Assembly: GCA_965262705.1 (NCBI GenBank) | Contig: OZ253556.1 | Coordinates: 186,001 to 250,000, forward strand | Direction: 5' to 3' | Source of the DNA: UJ101 sp965262705 | GTDB taxonomy: Bacteria; Bacteroidota; Bacteroidia; Flavobacteriales; UJ101 | Length of the DNA stretch: 64,000 nt | In this document: one piece after another, positions 45,601-54,425 of the stretch | How the letters are laid out: every line of letters begins with the position of its first letter | Numbering within the stretch: the stretch's first letter is position 1 | Position numbers and translations under genes: made by a program | Notes under the pieces: generated by a model | Seen by the model: the letters and a program-made list of their open reading frames with translations, nothing else | Database searches by the model: none | What the model was told of the DNA's origin: nothing

Positions 45601-48600
45601 ACCACCAAAGAACCGACGACAGGCACGCCAGGCGTGTTTATTAATTTCCCCAAGAAAGTAACCTCTACGGATAAACTGGCAGGGGTTACCACTACCCAAA
45701 CCTTTGCTTATGACTCGTATTGGAATCCGAGTTCGGTGGTAACGGATTATAACGGGGCGGGGACTTCTGAAAATCGATATGAATATTTAAACAATTCCTC
45801 GGCGACAAGCGGCTACTATATGGCGCGGGTAAGTAAAGAGAAGAGCATAAGCCGCGCCTATGGCGATACTTTTGAAAGTTCGACGGAATACCGCTATGAT
45901 GCGAAGGGCAATGCCACGCAGATAGTGAAGAAAGGCAACGGCAGCGAGGAATCCTTGACCGAGCAGTTGACTTATGATTCGTTTGGGAATATCACGCAGC
46001 GGAGTTTAAGCGGTACGGGGGCTGAGGCGAGGGTAGAGTCGTTTGCGTATGATGCGACGGGTCGTTTTGTAACGGAGAAAACGGAGGTAGGAGGTCAGGT
46101 AACAGGTTATGAGAACGACCCGGATACGGGCTTATTGCTTAGCGAGACCGATCCTCTGGGTCGTCGGACGACGTATAGTTATGATGGCTGGAATCGTCCG
46201 CTGACGGTTAAAGATTATTTAGAACATAAAAAGCGCTTTGAATATGCCTATAATCCAGAATCATCTGGGGGTTTTGTGGTGAAAGAATCTAATCCGGAAG
46301 CGGAAAACAAACAAACGTACTACGATGCGCATGGGCGGGCATATAAAACAAAAGCCTTGAGCCTGAACGGACAATGGATCGCTAAGGAGGTAAAGTACGA
46401 TGCCTTAGACAGGAAGTATGCGCAAAGCGAGCCTTATATTTCGGGCGGGGCGAATCAATGGACACGAACGGAGTATGATGAATATGGGCGGATAAAGAAA
46501 GTAACCGCGCCGACGGGTCGTACCATGACGACGAGCTATTCGGGTTTATCGGTATCGGTGGACGATGGGGTTCAGACAAAAACGACGGAAAAGGATGCGC
46601 TGGGCAATGTGGTGCGTCAGACAGATGCCGGGGGCACGATTAGCTATACCTATTATGCGAATGGGAATCAGAAGAAAACAAATTATGCAGGAAATGAGAT
46701 ACAGATAGAGCAGGATGCTTGGGGGCGAAAAACGAAACTGACCGACCCCTCAGCGGGGGAGTATCGTTACGAATACAATATTTTTGGGCAGGTGCTCAAA
46801 GAAATTCATCCCAAAGGAGAGACCGAGATGGCGTATGATGCTGCAGGGCGAATGATACACAAGACGCTCAAGGAGGGCGACCAGACCTATACCACTGATT
46901 ATACCTATGATAAGACGACGCAGTTATTAACCCGCAGTCAATCGCAGACGGATGACGAGAATAGCATGAGCTACCGCTATGATGAATATGGTCGTCCGAT
47001 AGAAGTGATAGAAGACAATACGCGAGCAAGCTATACGAACCGGATAGCCTATGATGAATATGGTCGTAAGGCCTCCGAGAATCGGAGCACGCAGGTAAAA
47101 GGAAAAAATATAGCCTTTGAGAATACTTGGGCGTATGAATATGAGCGGGGTTCAGGTTTGTTAAGAAGGATTACCGATAATCAGGGTCATGCCCTTTATG
47201 AGGTAAAAAGCCTGAACGCGCGCGGGCAACTATTGCAGGCGGATCTGGGCAATGGCATAAAGGTAGAGAATACCTATGATGCGTATGGATACTTAACCAA
47301 GCAGCGAGAGGCGAGCCTGAACGAGACCGCGATGGATTATGAATATGCGTTTGATAAGTTGAGGGGGAACTTGCTGAGCCGTAAGAACTACGCCTTAACG
47401 AACCATTATGCCGAGAGTTTTAGTTATGATACCTTAGATCGGCTGACGCGGATACAAAATACGGAGACGACCTCTTCAATGGGTTATGATAAGCAGGGAC
47501 GGATTGTAAGCAACAGCGAGATAGGGTCTTATCATTACCAGGGCAGTGAAGGAGCATCAATGTTCCAGATGCAGGAAATTGAGTTGAACGAGAAAGGGAA
47601 CGAGCGTTTTGCGGGTCGAGAAAGACAGGAGGCGGTATTTACGGCATTTAAAAAGCCGAGGGAGATTAGCGAATCGGGCAGCGGGGAAGTATCGTTTGAA
47701 TACAATGGCGGATTGACGCGTTCGTTTGCTGAGATAAGGGGAGCGGAGCGTAAAGAAGAGCAAGAAATGCAGGAGGTGGCTTATAGGATAAGGACGGAGG
47801 GGATGAGCTATGATAAAGGGACCGGCACGATAACGAAGACGGCAGCCAGCGGTTGGGGCAATGCTGGTTTTTCCTCTAATGAAGTACTGCATGGGGATTT
47901 TGAGGTAAGTTGGCGGCTTGCTAACAGTTTATCGATGATTATTGGGGTTTCTAATTATGATTCTAATGCAGCGTGGCAAGGGATTTATGAAGGGATATTT
48001 TTTGATCCTTATGTCAGAGGAGGCAGACGAACTTTAAAGATAAACGGAAGGGGGCGCCGCATATATGGTTCGAATGTTTCATTTGCTGATGGAGATCGCG
48101 TGAGTATTAAGCGGGAGGGGGAGGAGATTAGTTATTATCATAATGGGACGAGATTTTATACTTCGACCATAAGAAACGGAGGAGACATGGTGATAGATGC
48201 CTCGTGCTTCAGCAAAGGAGCAAGCATTAGCGATTTAAAGATTAAAGCGGTGCCGATAAATAGGAGATGGAAAGAAGTTTCGTACCATCTTACAGATAAG
48301 ACAGGCATAAGTTATGATGAAGGCACTAAGGCGATTACTTCAACGGCTGGTGATGGTTGGGGTAACAGCAGTTTTTCGACGGATGCTAGACTTTCAGGAG
48401 ATTTTAAGATAAGCTGGAAGGCAGGACAAAATGATCATTGGGTCATGGTAGGGGTATCCACGAGAAAGAGGAGCGCCCATCACAGTACGATTAATTGGGC
48501 ATTGGCGGTTCCGCCTAGTGGACATCTTGAAGCGCGGATGAATGGGGTTCGTGAGCGTTATAATTTTTGGCATTATGAGGTAGGTGATACGTTGAGTATA

Positions 48601-50262
48601 GCGCGTCATGGAGATAAGATTAGTTATTACCAAAACGGGTTTAAGATTTATACCTCGCCGAGGCGCACTTCTTCGGATTTAGTCGTAGATGCAGCGTTTC
48701 GGGATCGGAATACGAGTGTAAGTGACTTAAAAATTTACCGTTCGGTAGTACCTGACCATAGAATCAAATTGTATAATGCGGATCAAAACACAGAGGTAAT
48801 AGAGGAGGTAAGTACCGGGAAAGTTAAAATAATTCAGTATCTTGGCAGTCCGTATCAAGCGAGGATAGCATATATTGGGGAGTATGATGGAGCGGGTGAA
48901 GTAGTAAGTCAGGGCTTGTATTATTTGCATCGGGATTATTTGGGGAGTATTGTAGGGATTAGCGACCGTGAGGGAAAAGTAGTTGAAAAGCGGCATTACG
49001 GGGCATGGGGCGCCTTAGAGAAGTATGAGAGCAGCGATAGCAGCCTCACACAAGACCATCCGCTGTTAGATAGGGGTTGGACGGGGCATGAGTATTTTTC
49101 TGTCGTGCATTTGGTTCACATGAATGGTCGGATGTACGACACGGATTTACGGCGTTTTCTTTCGCCGGACAATTATGTACAAGACCCCAGCAATACACAG
49201 AACTATAATCGGTATCAATATGGGTATAATAATCCGCTAAAGTACAGCGACCCGAGCGGGGAGTTTTTTGGATTATCTATTCTTTTATCGGGATTAATAA
49301 TAGGGGCATTAGTAGGTGGTGCGAGTTATGCGGTGAAAGCGGCGGTTACGGGGCATTGGAAATGGGGAGAATTTTTAGGTTCTATAGCGATAGGAGCGGT
49401 TTCAGGATTGATAGGCGGAGCGGCGTATAAAGCTATGGAAGGAATAGTATCAGTAGGAGGATTTCTGGGCGGAGCGATAAAAGGAGCGGTAAGCGGCTTT
49501 GTAGGAGGCTTTATTGGCGGGGCAGGCAATGCAGTGATGAATAAGAAAAATATAGTAAAAGGGGCGTTTAGCGGTGCGCTAACGGGTGCAGCGGTGGGCG
49601 GCTTGCTGGGCGGAGTTGGTGAGGGACTGCGAGCGATGAAACACGGCGGGAATTTTTGGAATGGCAGGGGCGAGACGTATTATCTTGAAGCGGATGCCTC
49701 AACAGTAAACAGTACCAATAAAACAGAGGTAGAGTACTCTAATAAATCGGCAAAGGAATTCTCAGATAAGCATTTACCGGGTGTAAGAGAAAAATATGTA
49801 CATGAATTACATGCTGATGGGAGTTTGCCTCCGGATACGAAATCATATGGTTTTATGTATGAAGGTGAAAAAGGTATTTATAGGCGTATAGAAAACTTTG
49901 TTTCAAGTACTAAAGATGCTATTTCAGGCGATATTTATGGCATGACTACGAGAGTAAAAGGAGGTTGGGATGTTTTTTTAGGAAAAGCAGTATTTGCAAA
50001 TAAAAACACTCTTTTTATAGCCATGCAGCATGAATATATACACGCAGGATTTACCTCTTTAGGACTTTTTAATAAGGCATTTCAACATAAGGTTATTTAT
50101 AATTTTCAGCGGGGAGAGTTGAACGCATGGGGTTTAGCGGGTAAGAATGTTATTCCAGCTATTCGGAATCAGATATTAAACAATAGTGGAGGTATTTATT
50201 TTAATTCTGTATATGATATGTCTAAATTAGCAATACCATTTAGAATAACCCCATTAAATTAA
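42670..50262 (+). CDS. Full-length Rhs/SpvB-type polymorphic toxin with HExxH tip
   Basis: 2530 residues. Signal peptide 1-20; SpvB-like N-terminal region (about 60-340); five FG-GAP-like calcium-binding motifs (GDFDGDGFLDF near 368, GDFNGDGITDI near 518, GDYNGDGKTDL near 615, ADFNGDGKTDL near 664, SDFNRDGKSDL near 720); about 20 YD repeats (about 1040-1650); two homologous beta modules (near 1712 and 1880, each opening SYD-GT--IT-TA--GWGN); the Rhs core from YLHRDYLGSIVGI (about 2087) to PLKYSDPSGEF (about 2197), matching the PxxxxDPxG pattern linked to self-cleavage. The tip (2198-2530) has a glycine-rich hydrophobic linker and a domain with HEYIH at 2454-2458 and ELNAW about 30 residues later, suggesting a zinc peptidase. 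Immunity is probably the next gene. Confidence 0.9.
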   Translation: MKKRLLFPFFYFGFFYLSAQQTSTAERIELRAEVRRNEPVHTEVISMESEAVGAMEEAFQNYDKAVTRSLYRASSSNGTYQGIIEGKASVSLSGGLTYEVPIAVPPGVKGAVPNLSLSYNGQGGIGAAGYGWNISGLSTIARIPSDLYHNGFIAGVNLSDQDALALDSQRLIPVTGKSQQYQTENFSNIKVLKYYGDFRVYYPEGSSAEYDNFDRWPALEYPIKSWRDKQGNEIRYDYEFSDRTARISKIKYGGSKGKELFNEVRFIYKTRSKPVISYIGGYSFKRTHVLSEIQVYAHGRLLRKYRLEHSRTEAGQERVSSITEYNGEGQAKPPIRFYYKRSENTVSTRDFKALYGPYGDWENVRFLSGDFDGDGFLDFMGYNEAEKDQLSIYTRGGQGQTKLPLRDLSNFKAIFPSKTLDSRGRLSLNDGVTLVKESIKDDHSNYSQVKFYSSQRAAPSTGQSIGFLRSKTVDFPSVVYEEGDEYCAGGKREVTEDPRKSIQKYVVKTKIMPKEFVSGDFNGDGITDILAIEEGHYHRQRWLKRKSSSYWYPRPFSEPFHPYVIGFEDCSDETSYTSGGSVYWADLNAKNTSASAERVGSISSFDKYKMTLQTGDYNGDGKTDLFVIRDGKVAVYGLNKENRLEKIAEKSDSWIDKDKYIALADFNGDGKTDLVAPEKEGSSRWKLFISDGDDYFITKIISITSYQKQDRNYVYRYLVSDFNRDGKSDLLKVSIPAYVQTRYLGTALDLYTFNGLESSTAFTHKKTIKLNNIYINTPILGGDINLNTRNPEVGFYTTTKAYGSTVGQIKSVSFNQNFREDTTLDYIYNAGNGKKLQIDYHKEGRDLFFPFDQAYMKAYDNRTYPYINISSMLDFRLVRKLGEEVNGKAYRWKEFKYYGGVSHAQGLGFLGFRGRAQSSWHDGSTRALWTVSLHKPELRSAVTYTYVTDYSPYFGRYNSDKEDNIPEDVISKTHYEYTTKEPTTGTPGVFINFPKKVTSTDKLAGVTTTQTFAYDSYWNPSSVVTDYNGAGTSENRYEYLNNSSATSGYYMARVSKEKSISRAYGDTFESSTEYRYDAKGNATQIVKKGNGSEESLTEQLTYDSFGNITQRSLSGTGAEARVESFAYDATGRFVTEKTEVGGQVTGYENDPDTGLLLSETDPLGRRTTYSYDGWNRPLTVKDYLEHKKRFEYAYNPESSGGFVVKESNPEAENKQTYYDAHGRAYKTKALSLNGQWIAKEVKYDALDRKYAQSEPYISGGANQWTRTEYDEYGRIKKVTAPTGRTMTTSYSGLSVSVDDGVQTKTTEKDALGNVVRQTDAGGTISYTYYANGNQKKTNYAGNEIQIEQDAWGRKTKLTDPSAGEYRYEYNIFGQVLKEIHPKGETEMAYDAAGRMIHKTLKEGDQTYTTDYTYDKTTQLLTRSQSQTDDENSMSYRYDEYGRPIEVIEDNTRASYTNRIAYDEYGRKASENRSTQVKGKNIAFENTWAYEYERGSGLLRRITDNQGHALYEVKSLNARGQLLQADLGNGIKVENTYDAYGYLTKQREASLNETAMDYEYAFDKLRGNLLSRKNYALTNHYAESFSYDTLDRLTRIQNTETTSSMGYDKQGRIVSNSEIGSYHYQGSEGASMFQMQEIELNEKGNERFAGRERQEAVFTAFKKPREISESGSGEVSFEYNGGLTRSFAEIRGAERKEEQEMQEVAYRIRTEGMSYDKGTGTITKTAASGWGNAGFSSNEVLHGDFEVSWRLANSLSMIIGVSNYDSNAAWQGIYEGIFFDPYVRGGRRTLKINGRGRRIYGSNVSFADGDRVSIKREGEEISYYHNGTRFYTSTIRNGGDMVIDASCFSKGASISDLKIKAVPINRRWKEVSYHLTDKTGISYDEGTKAITSTAGDGWGNSSFSTDARLSGDFKISWKAGQNDHWVMVGVSTRKRSAHHSTINWALAVPPSGHLEARMNGVRERYNFWHYEVGDTLSIARHGDKISYYQNGFKIYTSPRRTSSDLVVDAAFRDRNTSVSDLKIYRSVVPDHRIKLYNADQNTEVIEEVSTGKVKIIQYLGSPYQARIAYIGEYDGAGEVVSQGLYYLHRDYLGSIVGISDREGKVVEKRHYGAWGALEKYESSDSSLTQDHPLLDRGWTGHEYFSVVHLVHMNGRMYDTDLRRFLSPDNYVQDPSNTQNYNRYQYGYNNPLKYSDPSGEFFGLSILLSGLIIGALVGGASYAVKAAVTGHWKWGEFLGSIAIGAVSGLIGGAAYKAMEGIVSVGGFLGGAIKGAVSGFVGGFIGGAGNAVMNKKNIVKGAFSGALTGAAVGGLLGGVGEGLRAMKHGGNFWNGRGETYYLEADASTVNSTNKTEVEYSNKSAKEFSDKHLPGVREKYVHELHADGSLPPDTKSYGFMYEGEKGIYRRIENFVSSTKDAISGDIYGMTTRVKGGWDVFLGKAVFANKNTLFIAMQHEYIHAGFTSLGLFNKAFQHKVIYNFQRGELNAWGLAGKNVIPAIRNQILNNSGGIYFNSVYDMSKLAIPFRITPLN

Positions 50263-50265
50263 GGA

Positions 50266-50967
50266 ATGATGAAAAATATTTTAAGTATGATAATTTTATG
50301 GCTTAATTTAATGTCTTGCAGTTTTTTTAAAACAAAGGATGAAGGGTTAAGGGATGAATTATGCAGGAATTATCAAGTCAAAAATGATTCTTTGCTTGTT
50401 TATAAGAATTATTATTATGAAGATGTTCCGATAGTGGAAATTTACAATAAAGATAAATTGTCTAATCTAATCCCGCCTAGAAATATTATCTTTATTGCTG
50501 GAACGATTGGAGATACTTTTTCTCTTAGAGATAAAGCAACTGATGAGTTGCTTTATCAACTAAAAAGTCAAGAATTAGTAAAGAATAATGATAAAGTTGG
50601 TATTGGAAAAGTCCTCGTTAAGCTAAGAGAATTTAGTACTTATTTAATATATGCTTCTAATAAAAATAAATTTTTAAGAAATAAACGCTTATATTTACTA
50701 AATTATAAAAATGAAAAAATACTATCTTGGATTAATGTTTCACGGCTAATAGATAGAGATATTGATGATGTTTACTTAGGAGATTTAGAAAAAGAGCCAT
50801 ATATTCTCGATTCCACTACCGAATTAGTATATTCGAAATTAAATGATGATAATATATGGAAAATCCAAAAAGATAGATACTCGTCTTGCAATCATAAGTT
50901 ATTTAAGAAACAGGAATATGCTCACTTTAAAATAAACGATAGTGGCTATGTAGAAGTATTAAAATGA
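50266..50967 (+). CDS. Candidate immunity lipoprotein for the HEYIH tip
   Basis: 233 residues, starting 4 bp after the Rhs stop. Signal with lipobox LMSC (residues 14-17). The mature part is polar and AT-coded, without a motif that I recognise. Position directly after the toxin tip, tight spacing, and a lipoprotein anchor shared by most immunity candidates in the array support the role. A periplasmic or surface location would fit a toxin that acts in the envelope. Confidence 0.65.
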   Translation: MMKNILSMIILWLNLMSCSFFKTKDEGLRDELCRNYQVKNDSLLVYKNYYYEDVPIVEIYNKDKLSNLIPPRNIIFIAGTIGDTFSLRDKATDELLYQLKSQELVKNNDKVGIGKVLVKLREFSTYLIYASNKNKFLRNKRLYLLNYKNEKILSWINVSRLIDRDIDDVYLGDLEKEPYILDSTTELVYSKLNDDNIWKIQKDRYSSCNHKLFKKQEYAHFKINDSGYVEVLK

Positions 50968-51007
50968 AATGATAGAGTAATGGAAGAAAAATTTCATTAG
51001 TTTTCAT

Positions 51008-51313
51008 TAAAAATTCCGTAGGTACGGAAGAAAATTTCTGTACGTACGCGAGAAAGTTTCCGTACGTACGGAAAAAAGTTTGCGTAAGTATAGAAAAGTA
51101 TTTACTTTTTGAGGGAGCAATAGCCGTTCCTTGAAAGGCGTAGGGATAGGGCTTGTTTCTTTCCGTTTAAAAGCAAGAAAGCAGGGGAGGTTTGAAAGGC
51201 GGAAGTTTGTTTGAGCGGAGCGAGTTACTTCCGTCTGTGGTGGTGGTTTTCATAGCTTTTACAGGAAAGAAACTGCCTTGATGTTTTTGGTTCGTTTTTT
51301 CATCAAGGAAAAA
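51008..51313. repeat. Intercassette block, copy A
   Basis: A non-coding block that recurs before displaced tips. It opens with several units around (C)GTACGTACG, including the perfect 16-bp palindrome TTCCGTACGTACGGAA (51058-51073). Later it has a hairpin (CGGAAGT ... ACTTCCG, about 51201-51234) and ends at TCATCAAGGAAAAAATGAAC, where the Rhs core remnant begins. Near-identical copies lie before 58733 and at the array end, with a shorter one near 61000. Confidence 0.85.
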
Positions 51314-52498
51314 ATGAACAGAAAGAGGCATGAGTATTTTGCTGCGGTGCATTTGGTTCATATGAATGGGCGGATGTACGATACGGATTTACGGCGTTTT
51401 CTCTCGCCGGACAATTATGTGCAAGACCCCACCAATACGCAGAACTATAATCGTTATCAATACGGGTATAATAATCCCTTGAAGTATAGCGACCCAAGCG
51501 GGGAGTTTTTCTTTGCCGCTATTATTATTGGGGCAATAATCGGAGCCGCCGTAGGGGCGGGGTCGTATGTTGTAAATGCGATAAAAACGGGGCATTGGAG
51601 TTGGAAAGGATTGGGGTCATCTATTTTAAAAGGAGCAATTGCTGGCGGTATTGGCGGGCTGATAATGCCCGGGGCAGTCATGGGTAGTTTGTTATCTAAT
51701 GGCATTGGCGGAGCGATAGGGATGGGTATTTTAGCCAATAGTTTGCCAAGTTTACATATTCCAATAGGAGACTTTTCAATTGATATAAGTCCGGCTATTG
51801 CTTTTGGTAAGTCGTTTTCGATAGGGGCAAATATTCGAGCGAGCTACCGAGATGGAAATTTTAATGCTTCGGTTGGTTTTGGGGTAAGTTTTGCGGGTAG
51901 TGCTGCAGGTTCGGGCGCGAAGGGTTGGGAGTATAGAAGCTCATATTCCGTAGGGTATAATGATGGTAAGTTTAGTACGTCAGTTTATTCTACATATTTT
52001 TCAGGTAGTAGCCAAGATGCTTCGCAGAGAGTTGGAGGATTGTCTTTAGGATATAGAGATTGGAACCTTCGATATGAAAATGATGGGGCGCCTTTTAATT
52101 ATTTAGGAGGTATTTTAGTTGGGAAAGATAGCGATAGGTATAGAACAGCTGCTATGATTTTAAGTTATAAAGATTATTCTATAGGATTTAATCTGTTTAC
52201 GGGTGATCCAAAATTGGATAAAAATAGAGGGATTGAACCTTTATTAGAACATCCTGATTTAGGTTTCAAAGAAGGAGGTCAATACGCTGGAATAAATGCT
52301 AGTAAATATAGATTGGGTGCTGCCTATATAGGATATAAAGGGTATCAATTTGGCAGGAACTCAGAAGGAATACGTAACCTTATACAAAATGAATTTGCAC
52401 ATAAGAAAATATCTTACCAACCTTATTTTAAGGTACTACCTATTTTGCCTGAAAATTATTTTCAATATCGTTCTTATAATTCTTATACATTATGGTAA
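51278..52498 (+). CDS. Displaced Rhs tip with toxin-23-like domain (cassette 1)
   Basis: 406 residues from a TTG; a better start may be ATG 51314 (MNRKRHEYFAAVHLV). The first part is the end of the Rhs core (HMNGRMYDTDLRRFLSPDNY to SDPSGEF), then a glycine-rich linker (FFFAAIIIGAIIGAAVG). The tip, from about residue 175, is all-beta and ends with GINASKYRLGAAYIGYKGYQ, NSEGIRNLIQNEFAH. I recognise this as the bacterial toxin 23 type, with activity unknown to me. It lacks signal peptide, SpvB and YD repeats, so it should be silent until recombined. Its stop overlaps the next frame (ATGGTAA). Confidence 0.8.
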   Translation: MMFLVRFFIKEKMNRKRHEYFAAVHLVHMNGRMYDTDLRRFLSPDNYVQDPTNTQNYNRYQYGYNNPLKYSDPSGEFFFAAIIIGAIIGAAVGAGSYVVNAIKTGHWSWKGLGSSILKGAIAGGIGGLIMPGAVMGSLLSNGIGGAIGMGILANSLPSLHIPIGDFSIDISPAIAFGKSFSIGANIRASYRDGNFNASVGFGVSFAGSAAGSGAKGWEYRSSYSVGYNDGKFSTSVYSTYFSGSSQDASQRVGGLSLGYRDWNLRYENDGAPFNYLGGILVGKDSDRYRTAAMILSYKDYSIGFNLFTGDPKLDKNRGIEPLLEHPDLGFKEGGQYAGINASKYRLGAAYIGYKGYQFGRNSEGIRNLIQNEFAHKKISYQPYFKVLPILPENYFQYRSYNSYTLW

Positions 52499-52539
52499 AT
52501 TGTTCATTAGTTGTCGTCTTAAATTTTTGCTGTAAAGCA

Positions 52540-53094
52540 ATGAAAAAGATTGCTGTTTTTCCTTATTTATTATTAATAATGATTGTTTGGGTTTCTTGTG
52601 CGACTTTAAAAAAAGATAAACTTGTTGAAGGGCAAGTTTGGCTAACCAATAAGAACTTGTATTTAATAAATGGCAGGTATAATAGGATTTCAATAGATAG
52701 TACTTCCTACGATTTATTTTATAAGTTTCTGGGAGGGGGTGGATATGTCTTCTGGGAAAATGAAAAAGATTTGAATTTAAATAATTCTATAAGCTTAAAA
52801 GTGTTAGATCATAAACGAATTAAAGCAACTTTATTTAAAAATGATAGTATTGTTAAAACAAAGATTCTAAGGGGAAGGTTAAAAAGTGGATATTTTGAAC
52901 TTAGACGAGGTTATCATATTATCCCTATAATCTTTTTTAATTCATTCGGGACACATAAAATTAGAATCGGGCTCTTAGGGAATAGCAATTTAACTACAGA
53001 TTATAAAGAGATATTTTTTGGAACTTTTCCTGTGATTATTCCATTTTATAACAAAAATTATGCACCTAAAGTTGAATATAAGAGATTGTACTAA
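52540..53094 (+). CDS. Candidate immunity lipoprotein of cassette 1
   Basis: 184 residues from ATG 52540, with signal and lipobox VSC (KKIAVFPYLLLIMIVWVSC). The frame is also open upstream to ATG 52492, which overlaps the toxin stop as ATGGTAA, but that longer N-terminus would spoil the signal; the later start is preferred. The mature part is beta-rich and unrecognised. Paired with the toxin-23-like tip by position. Confidence 0.6.
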   Translation: MKKIAVFPYLLLIMIVWVSCATLKKDKLVEGQVWLTNKNLYLINGRYNRISIDSTSYDLFYKFLGGGGYVFWENEKDLNLNNSISLKVLDHKRIKATLFKNDSIVKTKILRGRLKSGYFELRRGYHIIPIIFFNSFGTHKIRIGLLGNSNLTTDYKEIFFGTFPVIIPFYNKNYAPKVEYKRLY

Positions 53095-53776
53095 TTTGGT
53101 AGATTTGAATATTCGAGCGAGCTACCGAGATGGAAATTTTAATGCTTCGGTTGGTTTTGGGGTAAGTTTTGCGGGTAGTGCTGCAGGTTCGGGTGCAAAG
53201 GGTTGGGAGTACCGCCGTTCTTTTGGTGCGGGCTGGGATGATGGGCGTCAGGGCTTTGGGGTTTATAGTACGACCTTTAGCGGTTTTGGAGGCAAATTTA
53301 GCCAAAAAATAGGTGGATTTAGCTATAGAAACGGCGATTTTGGTTTTCGGTATGAGAATGATGGTAAGCCATTTAAAGGGTGGTTAGGAGATGGGGATGA
53401 TAAATATAGAACTGCGGCTTTAGCGATAAACATTGGTGAATTTAGTGCCGGGATTAATTTATTTACAGGAAAAAGAGATAGTAAAAGTTATTATAAAGAA
53501 GAGCATGAGCTTTTAAAAGTAGGTTTTAGAGATCAATATGGAAGACGCTTTCGTCGAGGTTATGTTTATGAACAAGACTCGAAATATCGTTTAGGAGCAC
53601 TATATTTAGGCTATAATGGTTATAGAATTGGAACAAACAGTGAGCATGTTAGGCATGCGTTTCAAAATTGGTTTGCTCATTCGATTATTTCCCCACAACC
53701 TGGTTTTCAAAATACTTCTTGGGATTGGCAGCCTTATTTTCAGTATCAATCCCCTAATATATTTTCATTATGGTAA
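53060..53776 (+). CDS. Toxin-23-like tip without Rhs core (cassette 2)
   Basis: 238 codons, of which homology to cassette 1 begins near 53107 (NIRASYRDGNFNASVGFG). For about 110 bp the two DNAs are nearly identical, then diverge as related toxin-23 tips, both ending with a TGG-TAA. So this tip was deposited with a joint inside the toxin domain, without core or linker. There is no credible start codon; it is a silent fragment. It would yield a full toxin only after recombination with a cassette-1-type gene. Confidence 0.75.
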   Translation: MHLKLNIRDCTNLVDLNIRASYRDGNFNASVGFGVSFAGSAAGSGAKGWEYRRSFGAGWDDGRQGFGVYSTTFSGFGGKFSQKIGGFSYRNGDFGFRYENDGKPFKGWLGDGDDKYRTAALAINIGEFSAGINLFTGKRDSKSYYKEEHELLKVGFRDQYGRRFRRGYVYEQDSKYRLGALYLGYNGYRIGTNSEHVRHAFQNWFAHSIISPQPGFQNTSWDWQPYFQYQSPNIFSLW

Positions 53777-54333
53777 AGTATTTAAAGATTATACCGGTTT
53801 TTTTACTGTTATTTTCTTGTGTATTCCCTTATTTTCACTGTCCTAAATTTCCACTTCCAATATGTTATCGATGCTATCGAATTCCGGAAAATAAAGATTA
53901 TGAAAGATTAGTTAAGCTAGAGATGTTTAAGCTAAAAGAGCCTATGCAGCCGAAAGATTTTAAAATAATAGACACGACCGCAATATATAAAGAGAGCTAT
54001 CATGTTAGAGGTAGAAGTGATAAAATGTCTTATCCTTGCTCCGAGATGTGTAACGGCTTAAAATTCTATAAAGACGGTCATTTTGCTATACTTTATAATG
54101 TAAAGGAAAGAAAAGATTTTATTTTTAAAAGAAATAGGTTTTCGGTTTCCACTTATGGTCGTTTTGTTTTAGATGGAAATAAAATCAAAATAGAGCAGTT
54201 TTATCCCATTAGTGGAGGAATGACTAATTATTTTTGTAAAGAATATGGGGAAGGGATAATAATCAATGATACTATAAAATTAAAATTATTTAGTCATGAC
54301 GTAAATATATATTTTTATACAAAATTAAAATAA
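53770..54333 (+). CDS. Candidate immunity lipoprotein of cassette 2
   Basis: 187 residues. The ATG overlaps the toxin stop as ATGGTAA, so it would be translationally coupled if the tip were expressed. Lipobox LFSC in KIIPVFLLLFSC. The mature part has several cysteines (CPKFPLPICYRC) and is unlike the cassette-1 immunity, although the tips are related. Function by position only. Confidence 0.6.
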   Translation: MVKYLKIIPVFLLLFSCVFPYFHCPKFPLPICYRCYRIPENKDYERLVKLEMFKLKEPMQPKDFKIIDTTAIYKESYHVRGRSDKMSYPCSEMCNGLKFYKDGHFAILYNVKERKDFIFKRNRFSVSTYGRFVLDGNKIKIEQFYPISGGMTNYFCKEYGEGIIINDTIKLKLFSHDVNIYFYTKLK

Positions 54334-54425
54334 AGTATAACTATAGTATCTAAAAAAATGAATTTAGAAGAAAAGATTTAAATTAACGAAAAATAGTTTA
54401 CTTTTAGCGTGAAAATGAATTTTTG

